A model generated the notes under the pieces. The model worked only from the letters and a program-made list of their open reading frames with translations. It was not told where the DNA came from and did no database searches. This document shows, piece by piece, positions 40,667 to 47,636 of a DNA stretch of 59,036 bases; within the stretch, counting starts at the first letter, position 1; the number at the start of each line of letters is the position of its first letter. Position numbers and translations under genes: made by a program. The stretch is from Cytophagales bacterium (GTDB taxonomy: Bacteria > Bacteroidota > Bacteroidia > Cytophagales > Spirosomataceae): contig JAAFJL010000009.1 of NCBI GenBank assembly GCA_013298865.1, forward strand, positions 1-59,036, in the 5' to 3' direction.

Positions 40667-41737
40667 TCAATTACTTATTAACTTAAAACTTAATAACTTC
40701 CCCAAAAGCCAATCTTGAAATTGATTTTCGTTATTCAAAAACTTGATTTCAATAGGTAAAAAATAAAAATCAGCCGATTGGTTTACCAATAATGGACGAA
40801 TCTTGACGGCATCTTTTTCTGTCATTAAATAAAAAGGCGTTTTGCCCGATGCGTTACCGAAAGCCTGAATTGTGAATAAATCTTTTTCTGAAAAATCATG
40901 ATGATCTGGAAAATCAAAATGTTTCAGGACTCCAAAAATTTTAGTCACATACTCAACGAATAAAGCTGCCTGAGCAATGCCCGAAATCAAAATTACTGAA
41001 TCAAAATTTTGATTTGCAAAGTTAACATGATTCGTCAGACCAATGGGGTTTCCATAATCAATTCCAGTGAAAAAGACAGGAATATTTGTCCTGAGATAAG
41101 GTTTTAATCTATCCAGCAAATCATTTTGAGCATCCTCAGAAAGTCCATCGGGGCATTTAGAAATTATTACTGCATCAGCCCGTTTTGCTCCATGACGGCG
41201 TTCTCGCATACGCCCCGCAGGAAAAGGCAAGTCTTCATCAATCGGGCGGTTATAATCCACTAATAACAAATTGAGATTTGGCAAAATTGGTCGGTGCTGA
41301 AAGGCATCATCTAATATAACCATCTCAATATCAGATAATTGTGTTTTAATTTTCTGAATTGCCTCTACCCTATTTTCACCAACTGTTACCGAAACTTCCT
41401 CTTTGAATTTTTGGTAAAACTGCAAAGGTTCGTCGCCAATTGTAGCTGAATTATCTGCGTCATTGGCAATTCTGAAGCCTTGGGTTTTACGACCATAGCC
41501 CCTACTGAGTGTAGCGATTTTGTATTTTTTTGCCAATAAACGAAGTAAATATTCAACATGAGGAGACTTTCCTGTACCACCCACCGTAAGATTTCCGACA
41601 TTGATAATTATTGGATTTTCAAAAGATTTTGCCTTGAAAAAACCAATATCATACAGCCAATTTCGACAATCCGTAATACCGCCGTACAGCCAACTAAATG
41701 GATACAGAAAAAAATGAAATAATTTGATAAGAGACAA
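40667..41737 (-). CDS. lpxK: Tetraacyldisaccharide 4'-kinase
   Basis: Lipid A biosynthesis: phosphorylates the 4' position of the lipid A disaccharide at the inner membrane. N-terminal amphipathic/membrane segment (LFHFFLYPFSWLYGGI). Walker A GGTGKSPH at residues 53-60, followed by YGRKTQGFRI, the GDEPLQFYQKF and VTVGENRVEA motifs, and the DDAFQHRPI Walker-B-like motif. At 356 residues it is full length. It is transcribed in the same direction as the porin gene, 125 bases downstream. Confidence 0.96.
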   Translation of the reverse strand: MSLIKLFHFFLYPFSWLYGGITDCRNWLYDIGFFKAKSFENPIIINVGNLTVGGTGKSPHVEYLLRLLAKKYKIATLSRGYGRKTQGFRIANDADNSATIGDEPLQFYQKFKEEVSVTVGENRVEAIQKIKTQLSDIEMVILDDAFQHRPILPNLNLLLVDYNRPIDEDLPFPAGRMRERRHGAKRADAVIISKCPDGLSEDAQNDLLDRLKPYLRTNIPVFFTGIDYGNPIGLTNHVNFANQNFDSVILISGIAQAALFVEYVTKIFGVLKHFDFPDHHDFSEKDLFTIQAFGNASGKTPFYLMTEKDAVKIRPLLVNQSADFYFLPIEIKFLNNENQFQDWLLGKLLSFKLISN

Positions 41738-42157
41738 TTTTATAAGTTTTTTTGTGTAAAATTCAGAAAGAGTGCTGACTTTTTTATAATTTCATTTAGT
41801 TTTTAACAATATTTATTTATACAGCTTTGAGTTATGTGCCATAAGCCATGATTTTTTTCGATATAAATTTACAAAAGAAAAAAAACTTAACAGAATTATA
41901 TACTTAATGTCGCAAGACCAATTTTTGCTTGCTGAAACCTCTCCCCCGACCCCTCTCCTACTGAGAGGGGAGAAAATCGGCGACAAATGCTCTCCTCTCA
42001 GTAGCCGCAATGGAATTGGAGAGGGGTCGGGGGAGAGGTTTTGTAACATTAAGTATATACTCCCAAAACTTAATTCAAAGCTATTATCATTCTTACGAAA
42101 GGAAATGGTTGGAATTACCTACAATTCTAATTAATTCAGAATCCCCTAATAACCATT
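41738..42157. other. Intergenic region carrying a palindromic repeat
   Basis: 420 bases between divergent lpxK and menC. Apart from the palindromic element (41897-42059) it is AT-rich, without recognisable genes. The short frames crossing the palindrome are repeat-encoded. Confidence 0.6.
41897..42059. mobile_element. Solo palindromic element of the addB-insert family
   Basis: Outer arms TATATACTTAATGT/ACATTAAGTATATA (14 bases, perfect). Inner arms AAACCTCTCCCCCGACCCCT and its near complement (42013-42040). The inner CTCTCCTACTGAGAGGGGAG resembles the CTCCTGCTGAGAGGGGGAG of the repeats inside addB (14441-15300). No coding content. Confidence 0.75.
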
Positions 42158-43252
42158 ATGAGTCTTAAAGCCGTCTTTTTGAAACATACGCTCGACTTCA
42201 AATTTGAGGCTGGCACTTCACGAGGTGTCTTGAATCATAAAGACAGTTATTTTATCAAGATTTTTGATCATGAAACGCCTTCCATTTTTGGTCTCGGCGA
42301 ATGTGCCCCACTCAAAGGTTTAAGCCTTGACGATAGACCCGATTTTGAACTACAATTACTCTCTATTTGCGAAAATTTTAACCAATTAGACCTTGACGTT
42401 TTTCCTTGGAACTTGAGTATTATCCTCGACCAGATTTTGGATAAACAATTCCCTTCTATCGTTTTTGGTTTCGAGACCGCCATGTTGGATTTATTGGGTG
42501 GCGGACAAAGAGTTTTATTCCCGAATGCCTTCGTGAAATCTCGTAAACCTATCAATATCAATGGATTAGTCTGGATGGGGAGCAAAGAAAATATGCTTCG
42601 GCAGGTGGAAGAAAAATTGGAAGCGGGTTATAAATGTATCAAAATGAAAGTTGGGGCGATTGATTTCAAGAAAGAATGTGAGATTCTGGAATTCATCCGA
42701 AGCCGATATACTGCCGACCAAATTACACTCAGGGTTGATGCCAACGGGGCGTTTTCGGTGGCGGAGGTTTTTGATAAACTCCAGAAATTAGCCCAGTATG
42801 ATTTACACTCTATCGAACAGCCCATCAAACAAGGTAATCTTGATGTTATGGCAGAACTTTGCCAGAATACACCCGTCCCGATTGCCCTTGACGAAGAACT
42901 AATTGGCACCAGAGAATATACCGACAAGTATAAACTGCTGAAAAAAGTAATGCCCCAATACATCATTCTGAAACCTACTTTACTGGGCGGTCTCCAGCAA
43001 TGCCGAGAATGGATAGAAAACGCCAATCGGTTAAAGATTGGTTGGTGGATTACCTCCGCATTAGAATCAAATATTGGTTTGAACGCCATCGCACAATTCA
43101 GTGCCGAATTCAGCAATACCATGCCCCAGGGACTCGGTACAGGACAATTGTACCACAACAACATCACTTCCCCCCTCGAAATAAAAGACGGTTTCTTGTA
43201 CCATACCCCCGAAAACACATGGGATTTATCACCTTTGGCTTTTTTGGTTTAG
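42158..43252 (+). CDS. menC: o-Succinylbenzoate synthase
   Basis: Enolase-superfamily enzyme dehydrating SHCHC to o-succinylbenzoate in menaquinone biosynthesis. The N-terminal capping domain has GLGECAPLKGLS. The barrel has the catalytic lysines in YKCIKMKVG, metal ligands Asp in RVDANG, Glu in IEQPI and Asp in ALDEEL, and the second catalytic Lys in IILKPTLLGG. 364 residues, complete. Dipeptide epimerases share this fold, but the NGLVWMG segment and overall length fit MenC. No other men genes are nearby. Confidence 0.9.
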   Translation: MSLKAVFLKHTLDFKFEAGTSRGVLNHKDSYFIKIFDHETPSIFGLGECAPLKGLSLDDRPDFELQLLSICENFNQLDLDVFPWNLSIILDQILDKQFPSIVFGFETAMLDLLGGGQRVLFPNAFVKSRKPININGLVWMGSKENMLRQVEEKLEAGYKCIKMKVGAIDFKKECEILEFIRSRYTADQITLRVDANGAFSVAEVFDKLQKLAQYDLHSIEQPIKQGNLDVMAELCQNTPVPIALDEELIGTREYTDKYKLLKKVMPQYIILKPTLLGGLQQCREWIENANRLKIGWWITSALESNIGLNAIAQFSAEFSNTMPQGLGTGQLYHNNITSPLEIKDGFLYHTPENTWDLSPLAFLV

Positions 43253-43557
43253 TACTTTTTTTGTTTTTAACTATTTGATAATCAATTGGTTATAAGTGAA
43301 CTATGGCGTTCTGTGTGCCACAGAGCGAGGTTGAAACTATATGATGAGAATTATTCGCCGTATAATAAAATTAGCACTGAAACATTGGGAAATTGAGGTG
43401 ATACCTTTAGATTTACTTCTGTATTTGGAAAAGTAATCTTCAATTGTAAAAGATTGATGCGTTTTCTGAGAAGTACGACAAACAAAAGGTAAGATAAAAT
43501 TTTGTGTATTAAAAAGTTATTGGTAATCGCAAAACTAACTCCACAGCTAACGGAAAA
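43253..43557. other. Intergenic region, no clear gene
   Basis: 305 bases. There is a CTGTGTGCCACAG hairpin near 43309-43322 and a 31-codon frame (43341-43436) without supporting signals. A TTTGATAATCAATTGGTTATAA stretch near 43274-43295 belongs to a recurring motif. Confidence 0.45.
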
Positions 43558-44454
43558 ATGAAAAAACTAATTTACACATTCCTATTTTTGGAGACGATTC
43601 TTGGGTGTTCTAAAACTGAAACAACACCTAAGCCAACCTCAGATTTTTCTTGGATAGAGTTGAACGGAGTTGTTCAGTTTACAAATACTTCAAAAAATGC
43701 TGATTCCTACCAATGGGATTTTGGTGATAATTTAGGTAAATCGACCTCACAAAATCCTAAATATACATTTGAATATAAAGGTGATTATCAAGTGAAGTTA
43801 ATTGCCAAAGGTGCGGGTGGTGAAGCTGAATCAGTCAATACCCTAAAAATTACTACTGGAAAAGACCCGAAACCATTACCAAATTTTGACATCAAAGATT
43901 TAGGTAAAGGAAAATTCCAGTTTACCAATAAATCAAAATATGCTGACACTTATGAATGGGACTTTGGTGATAAAACAAATATCTCAAAAGACGAAAACGT
44001 AGAACACCAATATTATGATAATGCAAAGTTTAAGGTTACTCTCATAGCCAAAGGAAAAGGTGGTACAGATACAAAGGTTCAAGAGATTGAAGCCAAAGAT
44101 ATTCCAGACCCAAGAGATATTTTCGTGGGAATTTGGACTGGAAATTACAGAGTAACGAGCAATAAGAAGAATTCTACATTTGTAGCAGAAGGAACAAGAA
44201 GGCTAACTTTTAGTAAATCTACTTTTAATAAAACCCTACTTTTTTCAGCTTCAGGTCCACCTGCACATAGTGATATTTGGGAAACGAGCGTTGTCATAAA
44301 TAGTACATTTACATGGGATATAATTGACACTCCTTATACAACAGTTAAAGGTAAAGCCGAACTTTCCTCAGATGGAAAAGTATTAAACGTTACGGAAAAT
44401 GTCATCTATGATAATGAAATATTAACATATGTATCCATTTTGATAAAAAATTAA
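43558..44454 (+). CDS. PKD-domain lipoprotein (paralogue 1)
   Basis: A 298-residue lipoprotein (KKLIYTFLFLETILGC, lipidated Cys 17). Two PKD domains: about 28-105 (VQFTNTSKNADSYQWDFGD) and about 110-180 (FQFTNKSKYADTYEWDFGD). A C-terminal about 110-residue domain begins RDIFVGIWTGNYRV and looks lipocalin-like or beta-barrel-like. Presumably surface exposed; ligand unknown. Tandem paralogue follows 64 bases downstream. Confidence 0.88.
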   Translation: MKKLIYTFLFLETILGCSKTETTPKPTSDFSWIELNGVVQFTNTSKNADSYQWDFGDNLGKSTSQNPKYTFEYKGDYQVKLIAKGAGGEAESVNTLKITTGKDPKPLPNFDIKDLGKGKFQFTNKSKYADTYEWDFGDKTNISKDENVEHQYYDNAKFKVTLIAKGKGGTDTKVQEIEAKDIPDPRDIFVGIWTGNYRVTSNKKNSTFVAEGTRRLTFSKSTFNKTLLFSASGPPAHSDIWETSVVINSTFTWDIIDTPYTTVKGKAELSSDGKVLNVTENVIYDNEILTYVSILIKN

Positions 44455-44518
44455 TCCTGGACTAAGAAATATTGTAAGGTTTTCAAATTTCCACCGTAGA
44501 CTAACGAATAAAAACAAA

Positions 44519-45424
44519 ATGAAAAGACTAATTTACACTTTCCTCTTTTTGGGGATGATCCTTGGCTGTTCAAAAACTGAAACTGCACCGACACCCAAAC
44601 CAACCGCTGATTTTTCTTGGAAAGAATCAACAAATGGGACGGTACAATTTACCAACACTTCAAAAAATACGGATACATACATATGGGATTTTGGAGACAA
44701 TATAGGTAAATCAACTACACAAAATCCAAGTTATACTTTTGAACTTAAAGGCAGTTATCAAGTCAAATTGGTAGCTAAAAATGCAGTTGGCGAATCAATA
44801 GCAACGAGTACAGTTAATATTACGACTGGAAAAGATTTAGCACCAATTGCTAATTTTGAAATTACGAGCTTGGGAAAAGGTCAATTACAGTTTGTGAATA
44901 AATCAAAAAATGCAGATACTTATGAATGGGATTTTGGAGACAAATCAACCATTTCAAAGAATGAAAATGTATCACATCAATATCCAGCAAACGCAAAATA
45001 TACTATAACCTTAAAAGCGTCAGGAAAAGGAGGAGTAAATACAAAAGCATTAGAATATGAAATAACTGATATTCCAATTCCAGAACAAAGAGATAAATTT
45101 ATTGGAACTTGGAATCGAGTTTACAGTATTAGTGGACAATCAGGTGAAAGTAAACAAAGTAATATTTCAATAACCAAATCTTCGTTAAAATCCGATGGAA
45201 TAGTAATTAAATTTAGTTCGGTGGACACTTGGGAGGCTACGATTAAAAGTGATGAAATAAGCTATAATGACCAAGAATATATTGGTGGCGGTGCTTTTGT
45301 ATATTTCTCTGGTTTAGGGAAAATTACGGCAGACTATAAAACAATTAATTTAAAAGGCACTTATAAATTTGCATCTCCCTCGGCTACCCCTTCCAATACT
45401 ACCGAAGTCTGGACTAAACAATAA
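44519..45424 (+). CDS. PKD-domain lipoprotein (paralogue 2)
   Basis: A 301-residue paralogue of the preceding gene: the signal KRLIYTFLFLGMILGC and both PKD domains (VQFTNTSKNTDTYIWDFGD, LQFVNKSKNADTYEWDFGD) align end to end. The C-terminal domain (RDKFIGTWNRVYSISG) is much more diverged, again a constant-head, variable-tail pattern. Followed by a REP hairpin at 45450-45479. Confidence 0.88.
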   Translation: MKRLIYTFLFLGMILGCSKTETAPTPKPTADFSWKESTNGTVQFTNTSKNTDTYIWDFGDNIGKSTTQNPSYTFELKGSYQVKLVAKNAVGESIATSTVNITTGKDLAPIANFEITSLGKGQLQFVNKSKNADTYEWDFGDKSTISKNENVSHQYPANAKYTITLKASGKGGVNTKALEYEITDIPIPEQRDKFIGTWNRVYSISGQSGESKQSNISITKSSLKSDGIVIKFSSVDTWEATIKSDEISYNDQEYIGGGAFVYFSGLGKITADYKTINLKGTYKFASPSATPSNTTEVWTKQ

Positions 45425-45449
45425 TTCAAAAATATAAGTAATTACCCCA

Positions 45450-45479
45450 GCTCGCCCCAAATTTCGATTTGGGGCGAGC
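45450..45479. repeat. REP-type hairpin
   Basis: GCTCGCCCCAAAT/ATTTGGGGCGAGC perfect stem with a TCG loop. Related hairpins occur at 45827-45857, 45919-45945 and 56010-56041. Confidence 0.85.
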
Positions 45480-45541
45480 AGACAAAGGGGAATTTTAACC
45501 ACAAATATCTAACAACCAAATAGTTCCACATTAAAATTTCC

Positions 45542-45549
45542 TAAATTTG
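45542..45549 (+). promoter_or_regulatory. -7 promoter element (TAAATTTG)
   Basis: Exact TAnnTTTG match upstream of the decayed antitoxin gene, 24 bases before ATG 45574. Confidence 0.5.
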
Positions 45550-45573
45550 TTCTAATAAACACAAGCAAAACTC

Positions 45574-45809
45574 ATGCGAAATCAACAAATCAATTTAATG
45601 GTCTAAATGAAGTTCAAATTGGGCTTCTGAGAATGTTTTCTCGTCCGATGTCGAAAGAGCAAAGTCTCAAGATTAAGCGTGCAATCATCAATCTTTTGTC
45701 AGATGAATTAGACACCGAAGTAGAAAGAGTTGTATTGGAGAAAGGAATCACCGAAAAAGACTTTGAAGCACTTAGGAATCAACATCAAAGAACCCCAAAG
45801 AATAAATGA
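45574..45809 (+). pseudogene. Decayed antitoxin gene of a PIN-type module
   Basis: In frame from about 45590 the sequence encodes NGLNEVQIGLLRMFSRPMSK, LKIKRAIINLLSDELDTEVE and ERVVLEKGITEKDFEALRN, the pattern of Bacteroidota antitoxins that precede PIN toxins (compare 7194-7424). The well-placed ATG at 45574 is in another frame and stops after 10 codons, so a frameshift near 45590-45600 is likely. An internal ATG at 45633 could still give 58 residues. The stop overlaps a toxin start (ATGA) as in an intact module. Confidence 0.6.
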
Positions 45810-45853
45810 AAGTAGTAATTGCCCCACCCATCCCAAATTCCAATTTGGGGTAA
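45806..45853 (+). pseudogene. Toxin gene stub cut by REP sequence
   Basis: Begins ATG at the ATGA overlap and reads MKVVI, the usual start of a PIN toxin (expected DTN next). It then enters REP-like sequence (GCCCCACCCATCCC) and stops after 15 codons. The rest of the toxin gene is missing. Confidence 0.55.
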
Positions 45854-45955
45854 GCTACGGTCTTGCGTCTCAGACGCATATTCCAAATTTAAAGCGTCAG
45901 AAATACAAAGCCAATACCGCCCTAAATCGGAGTTTAGGGTGAGCGGAAAATAAAA
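45821..45955. repeat. Composite REP element (two hairpins around a third)
   Basis: CCCAAATT-CC-AATTTGGG hairpin, then TGCGTCT-CA-GACGCA hairpin, then CCCTAAAT-CGGAGT-TTAGGG hairpin with GTGAGCGG. The order resembles the two-hairpin REPs around the transposase at 37.8 kb. Confidence 0.75.
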
Positions 45956-45956
45956 A

Positions 45957-46118
45957 TCAAACACCACTCTCCTCCATTACAACCGCCTTTTTTCTCTTCT
46001 TCTTATTTTTTAAGAATTCAGACAGAGCCTGTTCAATTTCTTTTGAAAGCGGTTCGATATTACTGTTAATATCTAAATCAGCCATAGCTAATTGTTTAAA
46101 GTTAATGTTAGTTTTCAT
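45957..46118 (-). CDS. Hypothetical 53-residue protein
   Basis: Small basic-tailed protein: KTNINFKQLAMADLDINSN, EPLSKEIEQALSEFLKNKKK, then a Lys/Arg-rich stretch. Looks like a single long helix with a charged end. Follows the 63-residue gene by 23 bases and is probably cotranscribed with it. Family not recognised; a toxin-antitoxin-like pair is possible but unproven. Confidence 0.55.
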   Translation of the reverse strand: MKTNINFKQLAMADLDINSNIEPLSKEIEQALSEFLKNKKKRKKAVVMEESGV

Positions 46119-46141
46119 CTGGAAAATATCGTTTAAAGAGC

Positions 46142-46333
46142 CTAAAAGATTCGGAGGTGTCGATAATCATAACATTCCCAATAAATATTTTTCCAATCAA
46201 AAACCCACTTTGCTTTAACAAATCCTTTATCATTAGTTAAAAAAGGCAATATCTGTGTTCTAAAAATTTCTCCCGATTTTACATTTTCGATTGAATTGGT
46301 TAGCTTATCAATAAGTTCATTAATGACTGACAT
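46142..46333 (-). CDS. Hypothetical 63-residue protein
   Basis: MSVINELIDKLTNSIENVKS then RTQILPFLTNDKGFVKAKWV and a Trp/Tyr-rich end (WKNIYWECYDYRHLRIF). I chose ATG 46333 because the exact -7 element TATATTTG (46352-46359) lies just upstream; an earlier ATG at 46354 would overlap it. Family not recognised. Confidence 0.6.
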   Translation of the reverse strand: MSVINELIDKLTNSIENVKSGEIFRTQILPFLTNDKGFVKAKWVFDWKNIYWECYDYRHLRIF

Positions 46334-46351
46334 AAGTGGTTTTTTATTAAA

Positions 46352-46359
46352 CAAATATA
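46352..46359 (-). promoter_or_regulatory. -7 promoter element (TATATTTG)
   Basis: Exact match on the minus strand, 18 bases upstream of the 63-residue gene. Confidence 0.5.
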
Positions 46360-46489
46360 CAAAAAACCTACCTAATTTAATATTTCCCTAAATTTAAAGT
46401 TGTAAACCCCAAACAGTTTAGCTTACTACTTGATTTTTAACACCCCAATTCTCCAAACTCTATAATTTTATTCTTCTTCCATTTGAAGC

Positions 46490-46497
46490 TATCTTTG
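46490..46497 (+). promoter_or_regulatory. -7 promoter element (TATCTTTG) of folA
   Basis: Exact TAnnTTTG match, 44 bases before the folA ATG. GAAGCTATCTTTGTAGCTTC around it is also an imperfect palindrome (46485-46504), a possible operator overlapping the promoter. Confidence 0.5.
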
Positions 46498-46541
46498 TAG
46501 CTTCATTTTTTATAACTAAGTAGTATCATCAATCCACAAGT

Positions 46542-47093
46542 ATGAAAATTTCAGCTATTTTAGCCGCAACAAAAGATTTAATTATTGAAGTAAATCGTGA
46601 TGTTCCTTGGTATTTATCAAACGATTTGAGGTATTTTAAACAAGTGACACTCAATCATCACATCATAATGGGACGAATGTGTTATGAATGCACAGGGTAT
46701 GCTTTACCCAACCGAACTAACATAGTTTTATCCCGTAATCCAGACTACAAAGCGGAAGGTTGTATCGTGGTACAATCACTCGAAGAGGCACTGAATCTTG
46801 TTGAAAGCAAGGGAGAAACAGAAGTTTTCATCGTTGGTGGTGGTGAACTTTATGCTCAGACGGTTGATATGTGCGACAAAATCTACTGGACAGATGTAGA
46901 AATGGACATTGAGTTAAAAGACACCGACGATGTTGTTTATTTTCCAAATCTTGACATGAGCGAATGGGAATTAACATCTGAAAATAAGTTTTCCAAAGAC
47001 GATAAAAATACTTGCGATTATTCATTTAAAGTTTTTGAAAGAGTTGAGATAGTCGGGAATTCTGAGTATGATTCTCAGTTTCAAGCGGTTTGA
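46542..47093 (+). CDS. folA: Dihydrofolate reductase, divergent
   Basis: NADPH-dependent reduction of dihydrofolate to tetrahydrofolate. Order of motifs is normal: AILAATKDL, DVPWYLSNDLRYFK (catalytic acidic residue Asp in SND), HHIIMGRMCYECTG, LPNRTNIVLSRN, VFIVGGGELYAQ, DKIYWTDVE. Unusual are IIEVN in place of the common IGxxN and CYECTG in place of the common T-(W/F)-E-S-I-G, i.e. changes at positions that contact cofactor and antifolates. The 183 residues include a short C-terminal extension. Possibly a second, specialised DHFR rather than the main one. Confidence 0.87.
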   Translation: MKISAILAATKDLIIEVNRDVPWYLSNDLRYFKQVTLNHHIIMGRMCYECTGYALPNRTNIVLSRNPDYKAEGCIVVQSLEEALNLVESKGETEVFIVGGGELYAQTVDMCDKIYWTDVEMDIELKDTDDVVYFPNLDMSEWELTSENKFSKDDKNTCDYSFKVFERVEIVGNSEYDSQFQAV

Positions 47094-47184
47094 TTTTTCC
47101 CGCTTGCACCAAGTTTCGGTTTGTAACGAGCAGGCACAATCTTATACAAACATCAATCAAATACTTACAAACAAATTCATTTGA

Positions 47185-47577
47185 ATGACCATCAGAAAAG
47201 CAACATTAGAAGACGAAAATGCCATAGATATCTTTGACCGATTTGGTGGTAGTAGAAATCTGGAAATTATTAGAGAAGAGATTTGGGTTGCAGTTTATGA
47301 AAACGAAATTGCTGGTTTTATGACCTTCGATAATTCGTTTTATGAAAGACCATTTATAAGATATATCGTTACTAATCCTGATTACAGACGGAAGTCAGTT
47401 GCGGAAAAATTAATGCTTTTTATCGAAGAAAAATGTGAAGGACAAAAAATATTTACCTCAACCGAAGCTGATAATTTGCCTATGATTATGCTACTGAATA
47501 AATTTAATTATAAAATGGTGGGCATCATTCACGAACTTCAAGATGTTGCTGAGGTAATTTATTGTAAAGAAATTTAG
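47185..47577 (+). CDS. GNAT family N-acetyltransferase
   Basis: A 130-residue acetyltransferase. TIRKATLEDENAIDIF start, IRYIVTNPDYRRKSVAEKLML as the acetyl-CoA loop (RRKSVA, with the usual Gly replaced by Ser), then FTSTEADNLPMIMLLNKFNY. Short for the family but complete in order. Substrate unknown. Confidence 0.85.
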   Translation: MTIRKATLEDENAIDIFDRFGGSRNLEIIREEIWVAVYENEIAGFMTFDNSFYERPFIRYIVTNPDYRRKSVAEKLMLFIEEKCEGQKIFTSTEADNLPMIMLLNKFNYKMVGIIHELQDVAEVIYCKEI

Positions 47578-47636
47578 CCCCATTATTTATGCCTAACCTG
47601 AGGTTGTACAAAATCATTAACACTAACATATTCATC

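Noticed and set aside
41813..42134. 78- and 75-codon frames on opposite strands
   Set aside because: Both are readings of the palindromic element between lpxK and menC.
42628..43218. 196-codon minus frame opposite menC
   Set aside because: Antisense shadow of a well-recognised gene.
43341..43436. 31-codon frame
   Set aside because: No promoter, no conserved features and no terminator. Too short to support.
45730..45942. 70-codon plus frame and 60-codon minus frame
   Set aside because: They run through REP hairpins and the decayed antitoxin in the wrong frame.
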